From: an uncultured Alteromonadaceae bacterium | GTDB taxonomy: Bacteria; Pseudomonadota; Gammaproteobacteria; Enterobacterales; Alteromonadaceae | Assembly: GCA_950073835.1 (NCBI GenBank) | Contig: CATMRP010000002.1 | Span: 1-64,000 of the forward strand | Reading direction: 5' to 3' | DNA length: 64,000 bases | In this document: positions 44,502 through 52,038 of the stretch, one piece after another | Position numbering within the stretch: position 1 is the first letter of the stretch | Layout of the letters: the number at the start of each line of letters is the position of its first letter | The notes under the pieces: model-generated | Told to the model about the DNA's origin: nothing | Databases searched by the model: none | What the model saw: the letters and a program-made list of their open reading frames with translations, nothing else | Made by a program: the position numbers and the translations under genes

Positions 44502-44975
44502 TCAGTGAACCGAGGGGCCTGATTGATAGAGGTAAGTGTTATTAATACGCTGCTTTGGGGTGAAATTGTCAAAACTGCCATATTCATTCTCAAACCAACT
44601 CAGTTGACGATGTGCAAGTTGACATCCCCAACAGGTACCTGGGGTTTCACCATGCTTACAAAATACTGCTATCACCCGTTGCCTTGCTTGCACCAATGCA
44701 TTCCAAGCTTGGCGCAGACTATTTTCCCGCACGTAAAGATCAGCCAGATTATGGTAACTCACCAGCAATGCGCCGAGTGATTGCCGGGATGTGGGCTGAT
44801 GCTTGATTAACGGATCAACTAACTCAATTGCTTTGAGGTAACAAAACAATGCAAGTAAAGTATGGTAATTCTCAAAATATTCATTGCCCTGGGAAATAGC
44901 ATCGCTCCATTCTTTATAAAGAATGTCAAAGCGATTCCTTTTCACCTCATGATTTTCTGTGAAACTAGTTTGCAT
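44502..44975 (-). CDS. Unknown helical (TPR-like) protein, sodN operon
   Basis: From ATG 44975 (GGAGGAAA 6 bases upstream; a GTG at 44990 is less well placed) it has 157 residues. It is helical, with TPR-like pairs (YHTLLALFCYLKAIELVDPLI, LGALLVSYHNLADLYVRENSLRQAWNALVQAR) and a GTCWGCQLAHRQ motif near the C-terminal third that could bind metal. No signal peptide. It overlaps the upstream gene by 11 bases. I do not recognise a family. Its place suggests a cytoplasmic helper of Ni-SOD production or a regulator. Confidence 0.65.
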   Translation of the reverse strand: MQTSFTENHEVKRNRFDILYKEWSDAISQGNEYFENYHTLLALFCYLKAIELVDPLIKHQPTSRQSLGALLVSYHNLADLYVRENSLRQAWNALVQARQRVIAVFCKHGETPGTCWGCQLAHRQLSWFENEYGSFDNFTPKQRINNTYLYQSGPSVH

Positions 44976-45363
44976 TAAAATTTCCTCCACCAGATCCGCT
45001 AGGAACTTTTGGACTTTGCTTAGCGTATACCTCCTGGTAACTCAAAGCGGTCATTAGAGCGGCCACTCTAAGATTCATTGCTTGTTGGTATTCAACAAGA
45101 CCTAGCACTTCATATGCTGCACAAATGAATCCGGCAAGCGTTTGCATTTTTTTTACAAGCTGTCGGTTTTGCCCCTCTTCAACCTCAAGCAAAATCGCCG
45201 TAATATCAAAAGCGCAACCGAGATATGGAATACTCTCTCTGTATTCGCCACCGTAAAACAAGGTTGTTCCTTGAAACTCATCTCTGGCTAGGAAGCAAAC
45301 TGCCTCCTGAGGATGACCATACACCCAGTCAGAATGTTTAGCGCATAAAAATGAAATCTGCAT
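44965..45363 (-). CDS. Unknown cytoplasmic protein, first gene of sodN operon
   Basis: A 132-residue protein behind a very good RBS (CAGGAGGG about 8 bases before the ATG) and a Fur-like site. It is mostly helical (RESIPYLGCAFDITAILLEVEEG, LVKKMQTLAGFICAAYEVLGLVEYQQAMNLRVAAL), with an N-terminal FLCAKHSDW. No signal or TM segment. It resembles in general build its overlapping neighbour, and the two may form a complex. The family is not recognised. Confidence 0.62.
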   Translation of the reverse strand: MQISFLCAKHSDWVYGHPQEAVCFLARDEFQGTTLFYGGEYRESIPYLGCAFDITAILLEVEEGQNRQLVKKMQTLAGFICAAYEVLGLVEYQQAMNLRVAALMTALSYQEVYAKQSPKVPSGSGGGNFNAN

Positions 45364-45411
45364 TGAAGTGCCCTCCTGATATTACTGTAGTACTACCTCT
45401 CAATAATTGCA

Positions 45412-45430
45412 AACGATAATTATTTGTATT
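45412..45430. promoter_or_regulatory. Fur-box-like site of the sodN operon
   Basis: AACGATAATTATTTGTATT matches the Fur consensus at 14 of 19 positions, inside a longer GCAAACGATAATTATTTG near-palindrome, about 50 bases before the first gene of the sodN operon. It separates that operon from the upstream transporter gene. Confidence 0.62.
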
Positions 45431-45438
45431 TGCATTTA

Positions 45439-46629
45439 TTATTCAAAGATAAACCAGTATCCGTAACCAACTAACGCTGCTGGTATTGCAGAGTAGAGCG
45501 TGGCCAGTGCAGCAGCTCTTGGTGACAAAGCGATAGCCGGGAATAATGCGTCCCCGTCATTACTGATTGCATTACCTAATTGTGCTGAAAACGGTATTGC
45601 CCCATTCAGGTAGAGGCTGGTGACCAAAATTTGTGGGCCACAGCCAGGCAATAGGCCTATCAAAATTGCTATGCCTACCACCAATGGCCCCATAGAGTGA
45701 AACAAGGCTGACAAGTCAAGATTCAACCCAAAAACTAAGAGTTCAAACAGCAAAAAGGCAACAACCACCCATGCCAAGACAAATTGTGTATCCATTGCTG
45801 ATTTTAGCCGCCAGTTAATTGGAGGGGCACACTCCTCTTCCCGAGCAACGGATGAATAATTTGGTGAGTCATTATTTAGCGCCCAAAGCGTAATGCAGGA
45901 AAATGCGAGTACACTTCCGAGTAATTCAAGCGTACTTGCTGAAACACCCAGCAGTTCAGAAACATCAATCTGAAAAGCCAGCAAAGTGGCAATGAAAAGT
46001 GATGGCCCTATCATTATTAACCAGAAACGGCTTGAATAGTTTGCAGTTCTAAGTTTAGGTTTCGGCTCTTTAGGTTGATGGGCTGCCGTGTCTTGTATTG
46101 GCATTGCAACCATTTCGGCACGATAATTATGTAATCGATTCACAATTAAACCTGAAAACATGCCGGTGACAACACTTATAGCCAGCACGGTGATCCCATC
46201 AATCGGCGACTGCGCTATCAGGAGGAACGCGGCATCTCCCATGGTACTAGTGAGAACAGCAACAACTGCACCAAAACTACTAGCGCCTTTAGTGTACTGA
46301 GTTACAACGATAATCGCCCCACCACATCCGGGTAAAGCTCCCAACCCAGCAGCCAGCCCTACCTCGTAAACGGGATGGGCAGCCACAAATCGACTAACCA
46401 TTTCAGGAGTTACACGGTGCGTAGCAAGGTAGTACAACGCTAACGACGCATACACAAAAGCTGCCACTTGAAAGTACGCATCAGACAATGCTTGCAAAGT
46501 CAGTTGGCGTGTCGCTGGAATACACGCTAGTAGAGCAAAACTTAGTGGCATCCAGAGCCGCAGGTTAAAGTGAAGGGAGTACTTTTCAACCTTTTTATAA
46601 CGTTGTAATACTGATGAAAGCTCGGCCAT
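45439..46629 (-). CDS. ArsP_2-type 10-TM putative metal transporter
   Basis: A 396-residue polytopic membrane protein with two similar halves, each carrying the ArsP_2 signature: LGALPGCGGAIIVV (first) and IGLLPGCGPQILVT (second), about ten TM helices in all, and a hydrophilic loop in the middle. The family is annotated as putative manganese or heavy-metal exporter. Start ATG 46629 has GAGGAG seven bases upstream; an in-frame TTG at 46650 is less likely. It has its own Fur-like box at 46679-46697 and is followed by the sodN operon on the same strand. Substrate (Mn, Ni, other) is not established. Confidence 0.82.
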   Translation of the reverse strand: MAELSSVLQRYKKVEKYSLHFNLRLWMPLSFALLACIPATRQLTLQALSDAYFQVAAFVYASLALYYLATHRVTPEMVSRFVAAHPVYEVGLAAGLGALPGCGGAIIVVTQYTKGASSFGAVVAVLTSTMGDAAFLLIAQSPIDGITVLAISVVTGMFSGLIVNRLHNYRAEMVAMPIQDTAAHQPKEPKPKLRTANYSSRFWLIMIGPSLFIATLLAFQIDVSELLGVSASTLELLGSVLAFSCITLWALNNDSPNYSSVAREEECAPPINWRLKSAMDTQFVLAWVVVAFLLFELLVFGLNLDLSALFHSMGPLVVGIAILIGLLPGCGPQILVTSLYLNGAIPFSAQLGNAISNDGDALFPAIALSPRAAALATLYSAIPAALVGYGYWFIFE

Positions 46630-46678
46630 CAGGTGTCTCCTCGAGTTCAATACTCTTACGATACACCCTTTAAACGCA

Positions 46679-46697
46679 ATTGAAAATCATTATCATT
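46679..46697. promoter_or_regulatory. Fur box of the metal transporter
   Basis: ATTGAAAATCATTATCATT matches 17 of 19 positions of the Fur consensus and lies 50 bases before the transporter ATG. The 318-base gap 46651-46968 around it shows no other gene; the remainder is AT-rich. Confidence 0.75.
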
Positions 46698-46968
46698 AAT
46701 ATTTAATTGATCGTGATATAATAGATAGAAAACCCATAAATCAGGTCTATTTAGCTACACTTAACATTCTCTTTTTGTTGCGATATACAATACAACTGAT
46801 ACAACATCAAAAAAGTCACATTCCAGCGGCTGTTTTTCAGCCAGGCACGGCTACTAATACGTTTATGAATGCCAATAAAATTTTGACGAATCCAGCCACT
46901 TAAGATTCTGGCCTGACTATTCAAACCGCGAATTTAGAAAGATGAAAATCGAGAAATAGTGGTCTCCT

Positions 46969-47307
46969 TTACGAATAGTGACTATCCGCTTCTTTCGCTA
47001 TTTCATTACGTAAATCACCGATTATTGCCAACAAAGTCTGACTGTATGCAAAAGCGATGTTTCCTTCAGACTTTCCTTTCAACCACAGCCCATTGATAAA
47101 CTCTCTGATTAGACTCAAACGTTGATATTTCTGCTTTTGCAGCAAAGCAAAAATGGCAATATTCAAATGCCCCAGGTAACGTTTTACGTGCCGTTGCTGC
47201 GCAGCAAACAAGGCCAGCGATTGCCAGATTGCCAACCGACTCCCTAGAGCAGAATCGAAACATCTATTCTGTACTTTTGAGGTATCTATTCGAGGACCCC
47301 CTGACAA
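46969..47307 (-). CDS. Unknown helical protein, methyltransferase operon
   Basis: A 112-residue frame with no ATG. The likely start is TTG at 47307, overlapping the upstream gene by 22 bases, which is common in this island. The product is helical (LAIWQSLALFAAQQRHVKRYLGHLNIAIFALLQKQK, FAYSQTLLAIIGDLRNEIAKE), with no signal peptide or TM helix. Its helix pattern is loosely like the TPR-like protein of the sodN operon; I cannot prove homology by eye. Function unknown. Confidence 0.5.
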   Translation of the reverse strand: MSGGPRIDTSKVQNRCFDSALGSRLAIWQSLALFAAQQRHVKRYLGHLNIAIFALLQKQKYQRLSLIREFINGLWLKGKSEGNIAFAYSQTLLAIIGDLRNEIAKEADSHYS

Positions 47308-47570
47308 TAGTGATTAAGATCTCTTTGTATACATTTTACCACCACATCAAGCGCTTGCTGATTACAACACTTTGGTAGGGACACCTTTTCGAACTGCTTT
47401 TGATTTACACAGATTAAGCGATATTGCGACTGAAGCGTTCTAGTAAACGAACTAAACTGCGAGAAGCACCTGTTTAACCTAAGCTCAGCTCGTAATTCAT
47501 GCAGCACATCTTCACCATGCCGACAAACACGGTCACAAACCGTTTCCTGATAAAGTAAAATAACAGCCAT
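47286..47570 (-). CDS. Unknown Cys-rich small protein, methyltransferase operon
   Basis: A 94-residue protein starting five bases after the methyltransferase stop. It has seven cysteines (TVCDRVCRHG, NRCFSQ, LICVNQ, PKCCNQ, VKCIQ and HYC region), no signal peptide and mixed helices, so it may bind a metal or cofactor. The family is not recognised. Tight spacing on both sides argues for a real gene in a three-gene Fur-controlled operon. Confidence 0.58.
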   Translation of the reverse strand: MAVILLYQETVCDRVCRHGEDVLHELRAELRLNRCFSQFSSFTRTLQSQYRLICVNQKQFEKVSLPKCCNQQALDVVVKCIQRDLNHYCQGVLE

Positions 47571-47575
47571 GATGG

Positions 47576-48394
47576 TTACAGAGAGTTAACCGTTACTTTA
47601 ACCACATAAGGAAGTTTATTTCGGATTAACGGCACTTTAGAAGCAAATCCCAGCAACTTGGCAACAAAATGATTGACCTTTGTATAAGGAAACACATCGC
47701 CCCTGTTAGCGTAAGGTAACCAGTGCCAGAATGTTTTTTCAATATTTTTACGCGCAATCCCCCACGGCATTGGCGGTACCCGGTATTGCTTTGTTTTCCA
47801 GTAACCATTCATTGTTCGTTTTGAAAAGTCAGGAGGAATGGTATCAAACAAGATCGTGGCGTTAGGGAATTTCGCAGCAATAAGGCTAAGGAGGTTTTTA
47901 ACTTCTGCCGGGTAAAAATACATCAGCAGACCTTGCGTAGAAATAAAAACAGGCTGTTGGGTTGATAACTGATGAGCCCAATTGCCAGACTTGACATCAG
48001 CACTAAGGTAGCGGCACCTGTTGCTTTCAGGAAGTAGCTCTCGACGTAGTGCAATCACGTCAGGCAAATCAATACACGTCCATTTTACACTTCCATTGCC
48101 ACAACGCTGATACTGGGTTTCTAAACCACATCCTAATTCAATGACCTGATTACTTGGGTGAGATTTCAGCCATTGGCGTAACTCTCGGTCAAATATGTGC
48201 GACCACAGGGCATGAGAAACGTCAGGTTTCCCAAAATACAATTCATATTCATAAGGTACTTGCAAATAGAGTTTTTCCGCTGCTGGATCGCGAAAAAAGA
48301 TCCGACCGAACCTCGATTTTGATGCCCGATTATGCAAAGTCCATAATAATGTTTGCGATATACCACTAAGCGATGTTGATTTTACTGCCCCCAT
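47576..48394 (-). CDS. SAM-dependent methyltransferase, leucine carboxyl methyltransferase family
   Basis: A 272-residue class I methyltransferase of the LCM/TcmP type. The SAM-binding motif I is QVIELGCGLETQYQR, followed by acidic motifs WTCIDLPDVIALRRELLPES and FISTQGLLMYFYPAEV, the family's post-II segment. Members methylate carboxyl or hydroxyl groups of small molecules or proteins, and several sit in siderophore or natural-product loci. AGGTGA lies 7 bases before the ATG. A perfect-arm Fur palindrome lies 37 bases upstream, so the operon should be induced by iron shortage. Substrate unknown. Confidence 0.85.
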   Translation of the reverse strand: MGAVKSTSLSGISQTLLWTLHNRASKSRFGRIFFRDPAAEKLYLQVPYEYELYFGKPDVSHALWSHIFDRELRQWLKSHPSNQVIELGCGLETQYQRCGNGSVKWTCIDLPDVIALRRELLPESNRCRYLSADVKSGNWAHQLSTQQPVFISTQGLLMYFYPAEVKNLLSLIAAKFPNATILFDTIPPDFSKRTMNGYWKTKQYRVPPMPWGIARKNIEKTFWHWLPYANRGDVFPYTKVNHFVAKLLGFASKVPLIRNKLPYVVKVTVNSL

Positions 48395-48430
48395 AGTGAT
48401 TCACCTAAGCTGAGTAAGTTACTCACCACT

Positions 48431-48459
48431 TTAATGCAAATGATTATTATTTGCATTAA
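48431..48459. promoter_or_regulatory. Fur palindrome, probably bidirectional
   Basis: TTAATGCAAAT (48431-48441) and ATTTGCATTAA (48449-48459) are exact inverted copies around GATTATT; the centre GCAAATGATTATTATTTGC is Fur-like. It serves the leftward methyltransferase operon and, being symmetric, may also control a rightward transcript over 48460-48715. Confidence 0.75.
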
Positions 48460-48502
48460 ATATTTCCAATAAAAACACTCCGCTGGATTAAGGAGAATTT
48501 GT

Positions 48503-48550
48503 ATGATCTCGCAATACGTTCAATTAAATGCGTTGTCTCGTCTTTTTTAG
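48503..48550 (+). CDS. Possible 15-residue ORF within a Fur-linked small transcript
   Basis: ATG 48503 is preceded by TAAGGAG with 8-base spacing and encodes MISQYVQLNALSRLF before TAG. It lies 44 bases after the Fur palindrome and upstream of a hairpin terminator at 48682-48715. The 369-base gap 48395-48763 has no larger gene. This could be a small protein, a leader peptide or part of an iron-regulated small RNA of about 200-250 bases; it could also be chance. Confidence 0.3.
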   Translation: MISQYVQLNALSRLF

Positions 48551-48681
48551 GAAAAAATATACAGTTCGATGCGCAAAATAGCACTAATATCATTTGCTTT
48601 TAGCTATCTGCTGGCCAGCGATTGAATTCGTTTGAGCGGTGGCATTGTGGGTAGGCAGTAATATCACTGTTTAGCGAAATA

Positions 48682-48715
48682 AAAACGCCCGCAATGATAA
48701 ACATTCGAGCGTTTT
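48682..48715. terminator. Terminator between small ORF and azurin gene
   Basis: AAAACGC (48682-48688) pairs with GCGTTTT (48709-48715), extended by an inner CG/CG pair after one mismatch, and has A/T runs on both sides. It can end the leftward azurin transcript (stop 48764) and any rightward transcript from the Fur palindrome. Confidence 0.65.
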
Positions 48716-48763
48716 ATGTGACCGTTTTCGGTTAGTGTCGTCTCGTTCAGAATTCATCTATGA

Positions 48764-49201
48764 CTAAACTTTAAAACTCCCTTTCATGATCGCAAAATGA
48801 CCAGGGAAAGAACAAAAGAAAGTATAGTCTTGCGAAGAAGAAAGCCCGGACGTATCAATGGTCACGGTGTCTGTTTCTCCACCACCAATGATCTTTGTAG
48901 CCGCTAGAATGCGCGCATCCCCTGGTGGTAAGTAGTTATTATCCGGCCCGGCTTTTAATGCTTCATTAACGATACCCTGAGCATTGTCAGTGGTAGATAA
49001 AACCCAGTTGTGCCCCATGTATTTTTTATCTAACTGGCCAACATGTTTTAATGTTACGTCAAAACTGGCACATGACGCCGGAACGGTAATTTCCTGCATA
49101 GTAAACTGCATCATGTCATTACTTTCTATAGTAACTGCGCAGTCTTCTGCCATGGTTGCGTTGCTAAAACTCAAGAGAAGTAAGGCAATCGTTTTTTTCA
49201 T
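48764..49201 (-). CDS. azu: Azurin, periplasmic blue copper protein
   Basis: A 145-residue protein with a signal peptide (cleaved after TMA, residue 18). The type-1 copper site is complete: His 64 (MGHNWVL), Cys 130, His 135 and Met 139 (CSFPGHFAIM). Cysteines 21 and 44 are placed as in the azurin disulphide. Azurin carries electrons in the periplasm, for example to nitrite reductase or cytochrome peroxidases. Here it lies in the iron island near a MauG-like di-haem enzyme and an ApbE-like redox cluster and could supply or drain electrons as an iron-free carrier. It is divergent from DUF6607 with a Fur box between them (195 bases from this start). Confidence 0.93.
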   Translation of the reverse strand: MKKTIALLLLSFSNATMAEDCAVTIESNDMMQFTMQEITVPASCASFDVTLKHVGQLDKKYMGHNWVLSTTDNAQGIVNEALKAGPDNNYLPPGDARILAATKIIGGGETDTVTIDTSGLSSSQDYTFFCSFPGHFAIMKGSFKV

Positions 49202-49395
49202 GTTTTGTCCTCATTAAACAATGAATTGCTAAGATGTACATAGTCTACTAACTAAAAGTAACATTGGTTTACTCGCCAACTACGCAAAGTGGCCATTCAA
49301 TTTATCAGGCTTAAAAAAGCGCTTTATGTCCGGGTTTACTCAGGGCACTTAATGCGTCTTGTTTCACCATGGAGATACCTGCTACCATGCATGCT

Positions 49396-49414
49396 AATGA
49401 TAATCGTTATTATT
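49396..49414. promoter_or_regulatory. Fur box between azurin and DUF6607 genes
   Basis: AATGATAATCGTTATTATT matches 17 of 19 Fur-consensus positions, 42 bases before the DUF6607 start, so it most likely controls that gene. Confidence 0.78.
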
Positions 49415-49456
49415 TGCATCCAATCAATCGTTATTCAATAGCTATCGGGCATACTT

Positions 49457-50632
49457 ATGATAAATCGTGGTGATAATCTCTCAATAAAAACAAAAACTCT
49501 TCTGTCAGCCCTGCTGTTTTTAACCTTATCGGCATGCGCCCAGAATATTGAATCCACCGAAGAAACCATAGAGACCTGTAGCCAGGAATCGCAGTACGTT
49601 TTTGGCTGGCAATTTATTGCTGAGCGCTGTGATTTTCTTCCTCGTGGCGGCACATCACGCGGCAGTAAAACCTACGCTGACCATACCCCGTCAAAGCACT
49701 GGCAGGCTTTGCAATCGTCTGACATCCATAAACATGAAAAAGACAGACAAGCCATTCTGTCAATGTCCGGCTATTATCGGGTTAGCTTTGACTTTATCGA
49801 AACAATGGGCTTTACCCAGGGCTACGCCCCTTCCCGTCCTTATCGTTCGTGGGGAACAGAATTTGTTGAAGTGATAGAAAACGAGAACAATTTTATTAGT
49901 TTACAACACATTATGGTGATGTACTTTACCGATAATGAAGGGAATGTCAGCGAACCAATGGTAATGAAGCACTGGCGACAGGACTGGCATTATGAAAAAC
50001 CAACTGAATTTATTTACATGGGCAACAGTCTCTGGCAAAAGCATGACCTTAATAAAAATGACATTGCTGGCACCTGGGCTCAATCAGTGTTTCAGGTCGA
50101 TGACTCACCTCGCTATGAATCACATGGACAATGGCACCACAACGGCAACCGCTCAGAGTGGATTAGCAAGGTTACCTGGCGCCCTCTGCCAAGAAGAGAA
50201 GGCAGTGTGCGTAACGACTATCAGGTGCTTGAAGGCGTTAACAAGCACATCATCTTACCGAACGGTTGGGTGCAGGAAGAAGAAAACTTCAAGTTAGTCG
50301 TAGACGAGAATGGCAAACCCGATGCTAAAACCCCCTATTTAGCAAAAGAGCTGGGAATCGCAAGATACGAACGCATTAAAGATCATGACTTTTCACCGGG
50401 TGAACAGTATTGGCAAAAAGCGGCTCCTTACTGGCAGGATGTTAGGGCCGTATGGCATGAACTGGTAGATGAACACTCTTCTATTGAGATAAATAAAACT
50501 GTTGATGGTAAATTTATGTTTATGCCATTTTTTGAACGTGCGCAACAAATCGTCGACGGCAGCGATTATGATTCGGCGCAGGAGCGAAAAAACATTAAAT
50601 CGGCACTAGCTCCCTTTATCAGCGCTCAGTAA
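49457..50632 (+). CDS. DUF6607-like lipoprotein
   Basis: A 391-residue lipoprotein (LSAC, Cys 27) rich in Trp, Tyr and His. The body includes MKHWRQDWHYE, HGQWHHNGNRSEWISKVTWRPLPRRE, and YQVLEGVNKHIILPNGWVQEEENFKL, the pattern I associate with the DUF6607 family that accompanies haem-type TonB receptors. Function is unknown; the aromatic residues would suit haem or metal-complex contact. It is single-gene behind a strong Fur box. Start ATG 49457 has no clear RBS, so the first residues are uncertain. Confidence 0.78.
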   Translation: MINRGDNLSIKTKTLLSALLFLTLSACAQNIESTEETIETCSQESQYVFGWQFIAERCDFLPRGGTSRGSKTYADHTPSKHWQALQSSDIHKHEKDRQAILSMSGYYRVSFDFIETMGFTQGYAPSRPYRSWGTEFVEVIENENNFISLQHIMVMYFTDNEGNVSEPMVMKHWRQDWHYEKPTEFIYMGNSLWQKHDLNKNDIAGTWAQSVFQVDDSPRYESHGQWHHNGNRSEWISKVTWRPLPRREGSVRNDYQVLEGVNKHIILPNGWVQEEENFKLVVDENGKPDAKTPYLAKELGIARYERIKDHDFSPGEQYWQKAAPYWQDVRAVWHELVDEHSSIEINKTVDGKFMFMPFFERAQQIVDGSDYDSAQERKNIKSALAPFISAQ

Positions 50633-50952
50633 AGTTTGTATTCATTTTAAGAAAACTGTTTGATACGAATCGAGTTGCCTGAATTTGTTTTTCCGTCAGA
50701 GTTCAGGTTGCCTCTGTTTGACTATATCCTGAAGTCAATTATATTTTGATGGATACTTGATGGCTGTAAACGGTATCAGATACCAATTTGTACTAAATAA
50801 ATCTCTTAAAGAGCGACGTTTAAGGCAAGCGCAAGCGCCAAAAAACAGAAGACTACAACGGATTTTTCTCAATTCTTCCGTTTAAGCATTGTAGGGCACA
50901 AAAGAGCTTTATGAATTACCAGAACAACTATCTCCGAGTCTTCCCTTAGTCT
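50633..50952. other. 320-base intergenic region
   Basis: This lies between the rightward DUF6607 gene and the convergent CPBP-like gene. There is a short CCTGAA/TTCAGG inverted repeat near 50680-50710 without a T-run. No gene, RNA or clear terminator was seen. Confidence 0.45.
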
Positions 50953-51468
50953 TCATATTGAGAATTCACCGCTAATTATAAGTAATACAATGACTAAATA
51001 ATTATGAAAGGAGTGAACTGCTATCGGCATGATGACTGCTATCCACTTGTGCCTTGGATACCAACTAGTCAAAGCAAAACCAAGGTAAAAACTAGCAACA
51101 GCCACTGATAGCGCAATTGCTCCATCTTCAGGAACATGCATTGCCACAAACGCAAGTGTTGAGATAGTCAGTTGAACATAAATATTACCTTTCAACCATC
51201 TTACGACGCTTATCAACAAAACCTGAAAAATAAGAGTCTCATATATTGGCACTATTAAACCTACTACCAAAAGTACTTTTGCTAAAGGCCAGTCAAGAAA
51301 TTTATCAACTTCGTAAGAATCAGCAGTGCCCAAAGTAATATCCCACACATAGACTATTACTACCGACTCAACACTTGTGCGCCAGAAAAATTGCCAAGGT
51401 GTCATTGACTCAAGGTTTCTGAAATGGCGTGTTCCATAAGAAGTAATAATCAATTTACAACATTCCAT
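50953..51468 (-). CDS. CPBP-like (Abi) membrane protein, degenerate motif 1
   Basis: A 171-residue membrane protein with about four TM helices. Motif regions resemble CPBP/Abi glutamic-type intramembrane proteases: PIYETLIFQ in place of EExxxR, FVAMHVPE for the FxxxH motif, and HSFHN for HxxxN/B. The first motif has only one glutamate and Gln for Arg, so activity is doubtful. The start is uncertain (ATG 51468 or an internal ATG at residue 22). Next to the iron genes it may be coincidental; CPBP proteins also act in bacteriocin maturation or immunity. Confidence 0.65.
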   Translation of the reverse strand: MECCKLIITSYGTRHFRNLESMTPWQFFWRTSVESVVIVYVWDITLGTADSYEVDKFLDWPLAKVLLVVGLIVPIYETLIFQVLLISVVRWLKGNIYVQLTISTLAFVAMHVPEDGAIALSVAVASFYLGFALTSWYPRHKWIAVIMPIAVHSFHNYLVIVLLIISGEFSI

Positions 51469-51624
51469 GCCAATAAGCCTTAATCCATTAAATGATTGGT
51501 AAACATATGAAAAATAGATAAATATCGCAGAAAACCTAACCTAACAAGTGTAAGGTTGCTCTCAAGCTTACCCTTATCCAATGCTCTCTCTTATTTCAAA
51601 GGTTAGCCCGTGTTAAGCCATCGA

Positions 51625-51939
51625 TTATTGAATTTCCAAAAAAATCCACTTCCCCCATGACATACGCTTTTCTACGTCACCGTCTGCAATCATGACTTGC
51701 TTGGTATATGTGCCGGGATGAATATCCCATAAACACACATCGAATAACTTGGCTTTCATTCCAAGCTTTTTAATATCTGGCCTAGCGGTTTTTTTAGAAA
51801 ATCTATGGGTGATTTGCACGTCATTTATTGGCGATAACCGTTTTAAATGTGCAGAAACATTCTCCTTGCTCGCGTTGAGTTGCCAACACCAGTAAACCTG
51901 GGTAACTGCCAGACAAGGTCTGTGCGAGTCCAGTTAGAC
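51625..51939 (-). pseudogene. Coding-like fragment without a start
   Basis: In the 570-base gap 51469-52038 one minus-strand frame is open for about 104 codons down to a stop at 51625. It reads like protein (CLAVTQVYWCWQLNASKEN ... AKLFDVCLWDIHPGTY ... RMSWGKWIFLEIQ) but is closed upstream by TAA at about 51942, with at best a late ATG or GTG start giving some 64 residues. It lies on the same strand, directly after the DUF2271 operon. I do not recognise it; a decayed or frameshifted last gene of that operon is likely. Confidence 0.4.
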
Positions 51940-52038
51940 TTTGATTTACGCCATAGCAAAAGCTCTCAATTATTGAACTCAAGAGTTGCTGCTACAGCAA
52001 TCCCGTCAAAATTACTGGGTAGTTACATCTTCAACATC

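Noticed and set aside
46651..48763. Siderophore biosynthesis cluster
   Set aside because: Only a methyltransferase and small unknown genes are present; no NRPS, NIS synthetase (IucA/IucC) or amine-modifying enzymes occur in the window.
50953..51468. CPBP-like gene as a bacteriocin immunity or phage-defence gene
   Set aside because: No bacteriocin precursor, toxin or defence gene lies nearby, and the first catalytic motif is degenerate.
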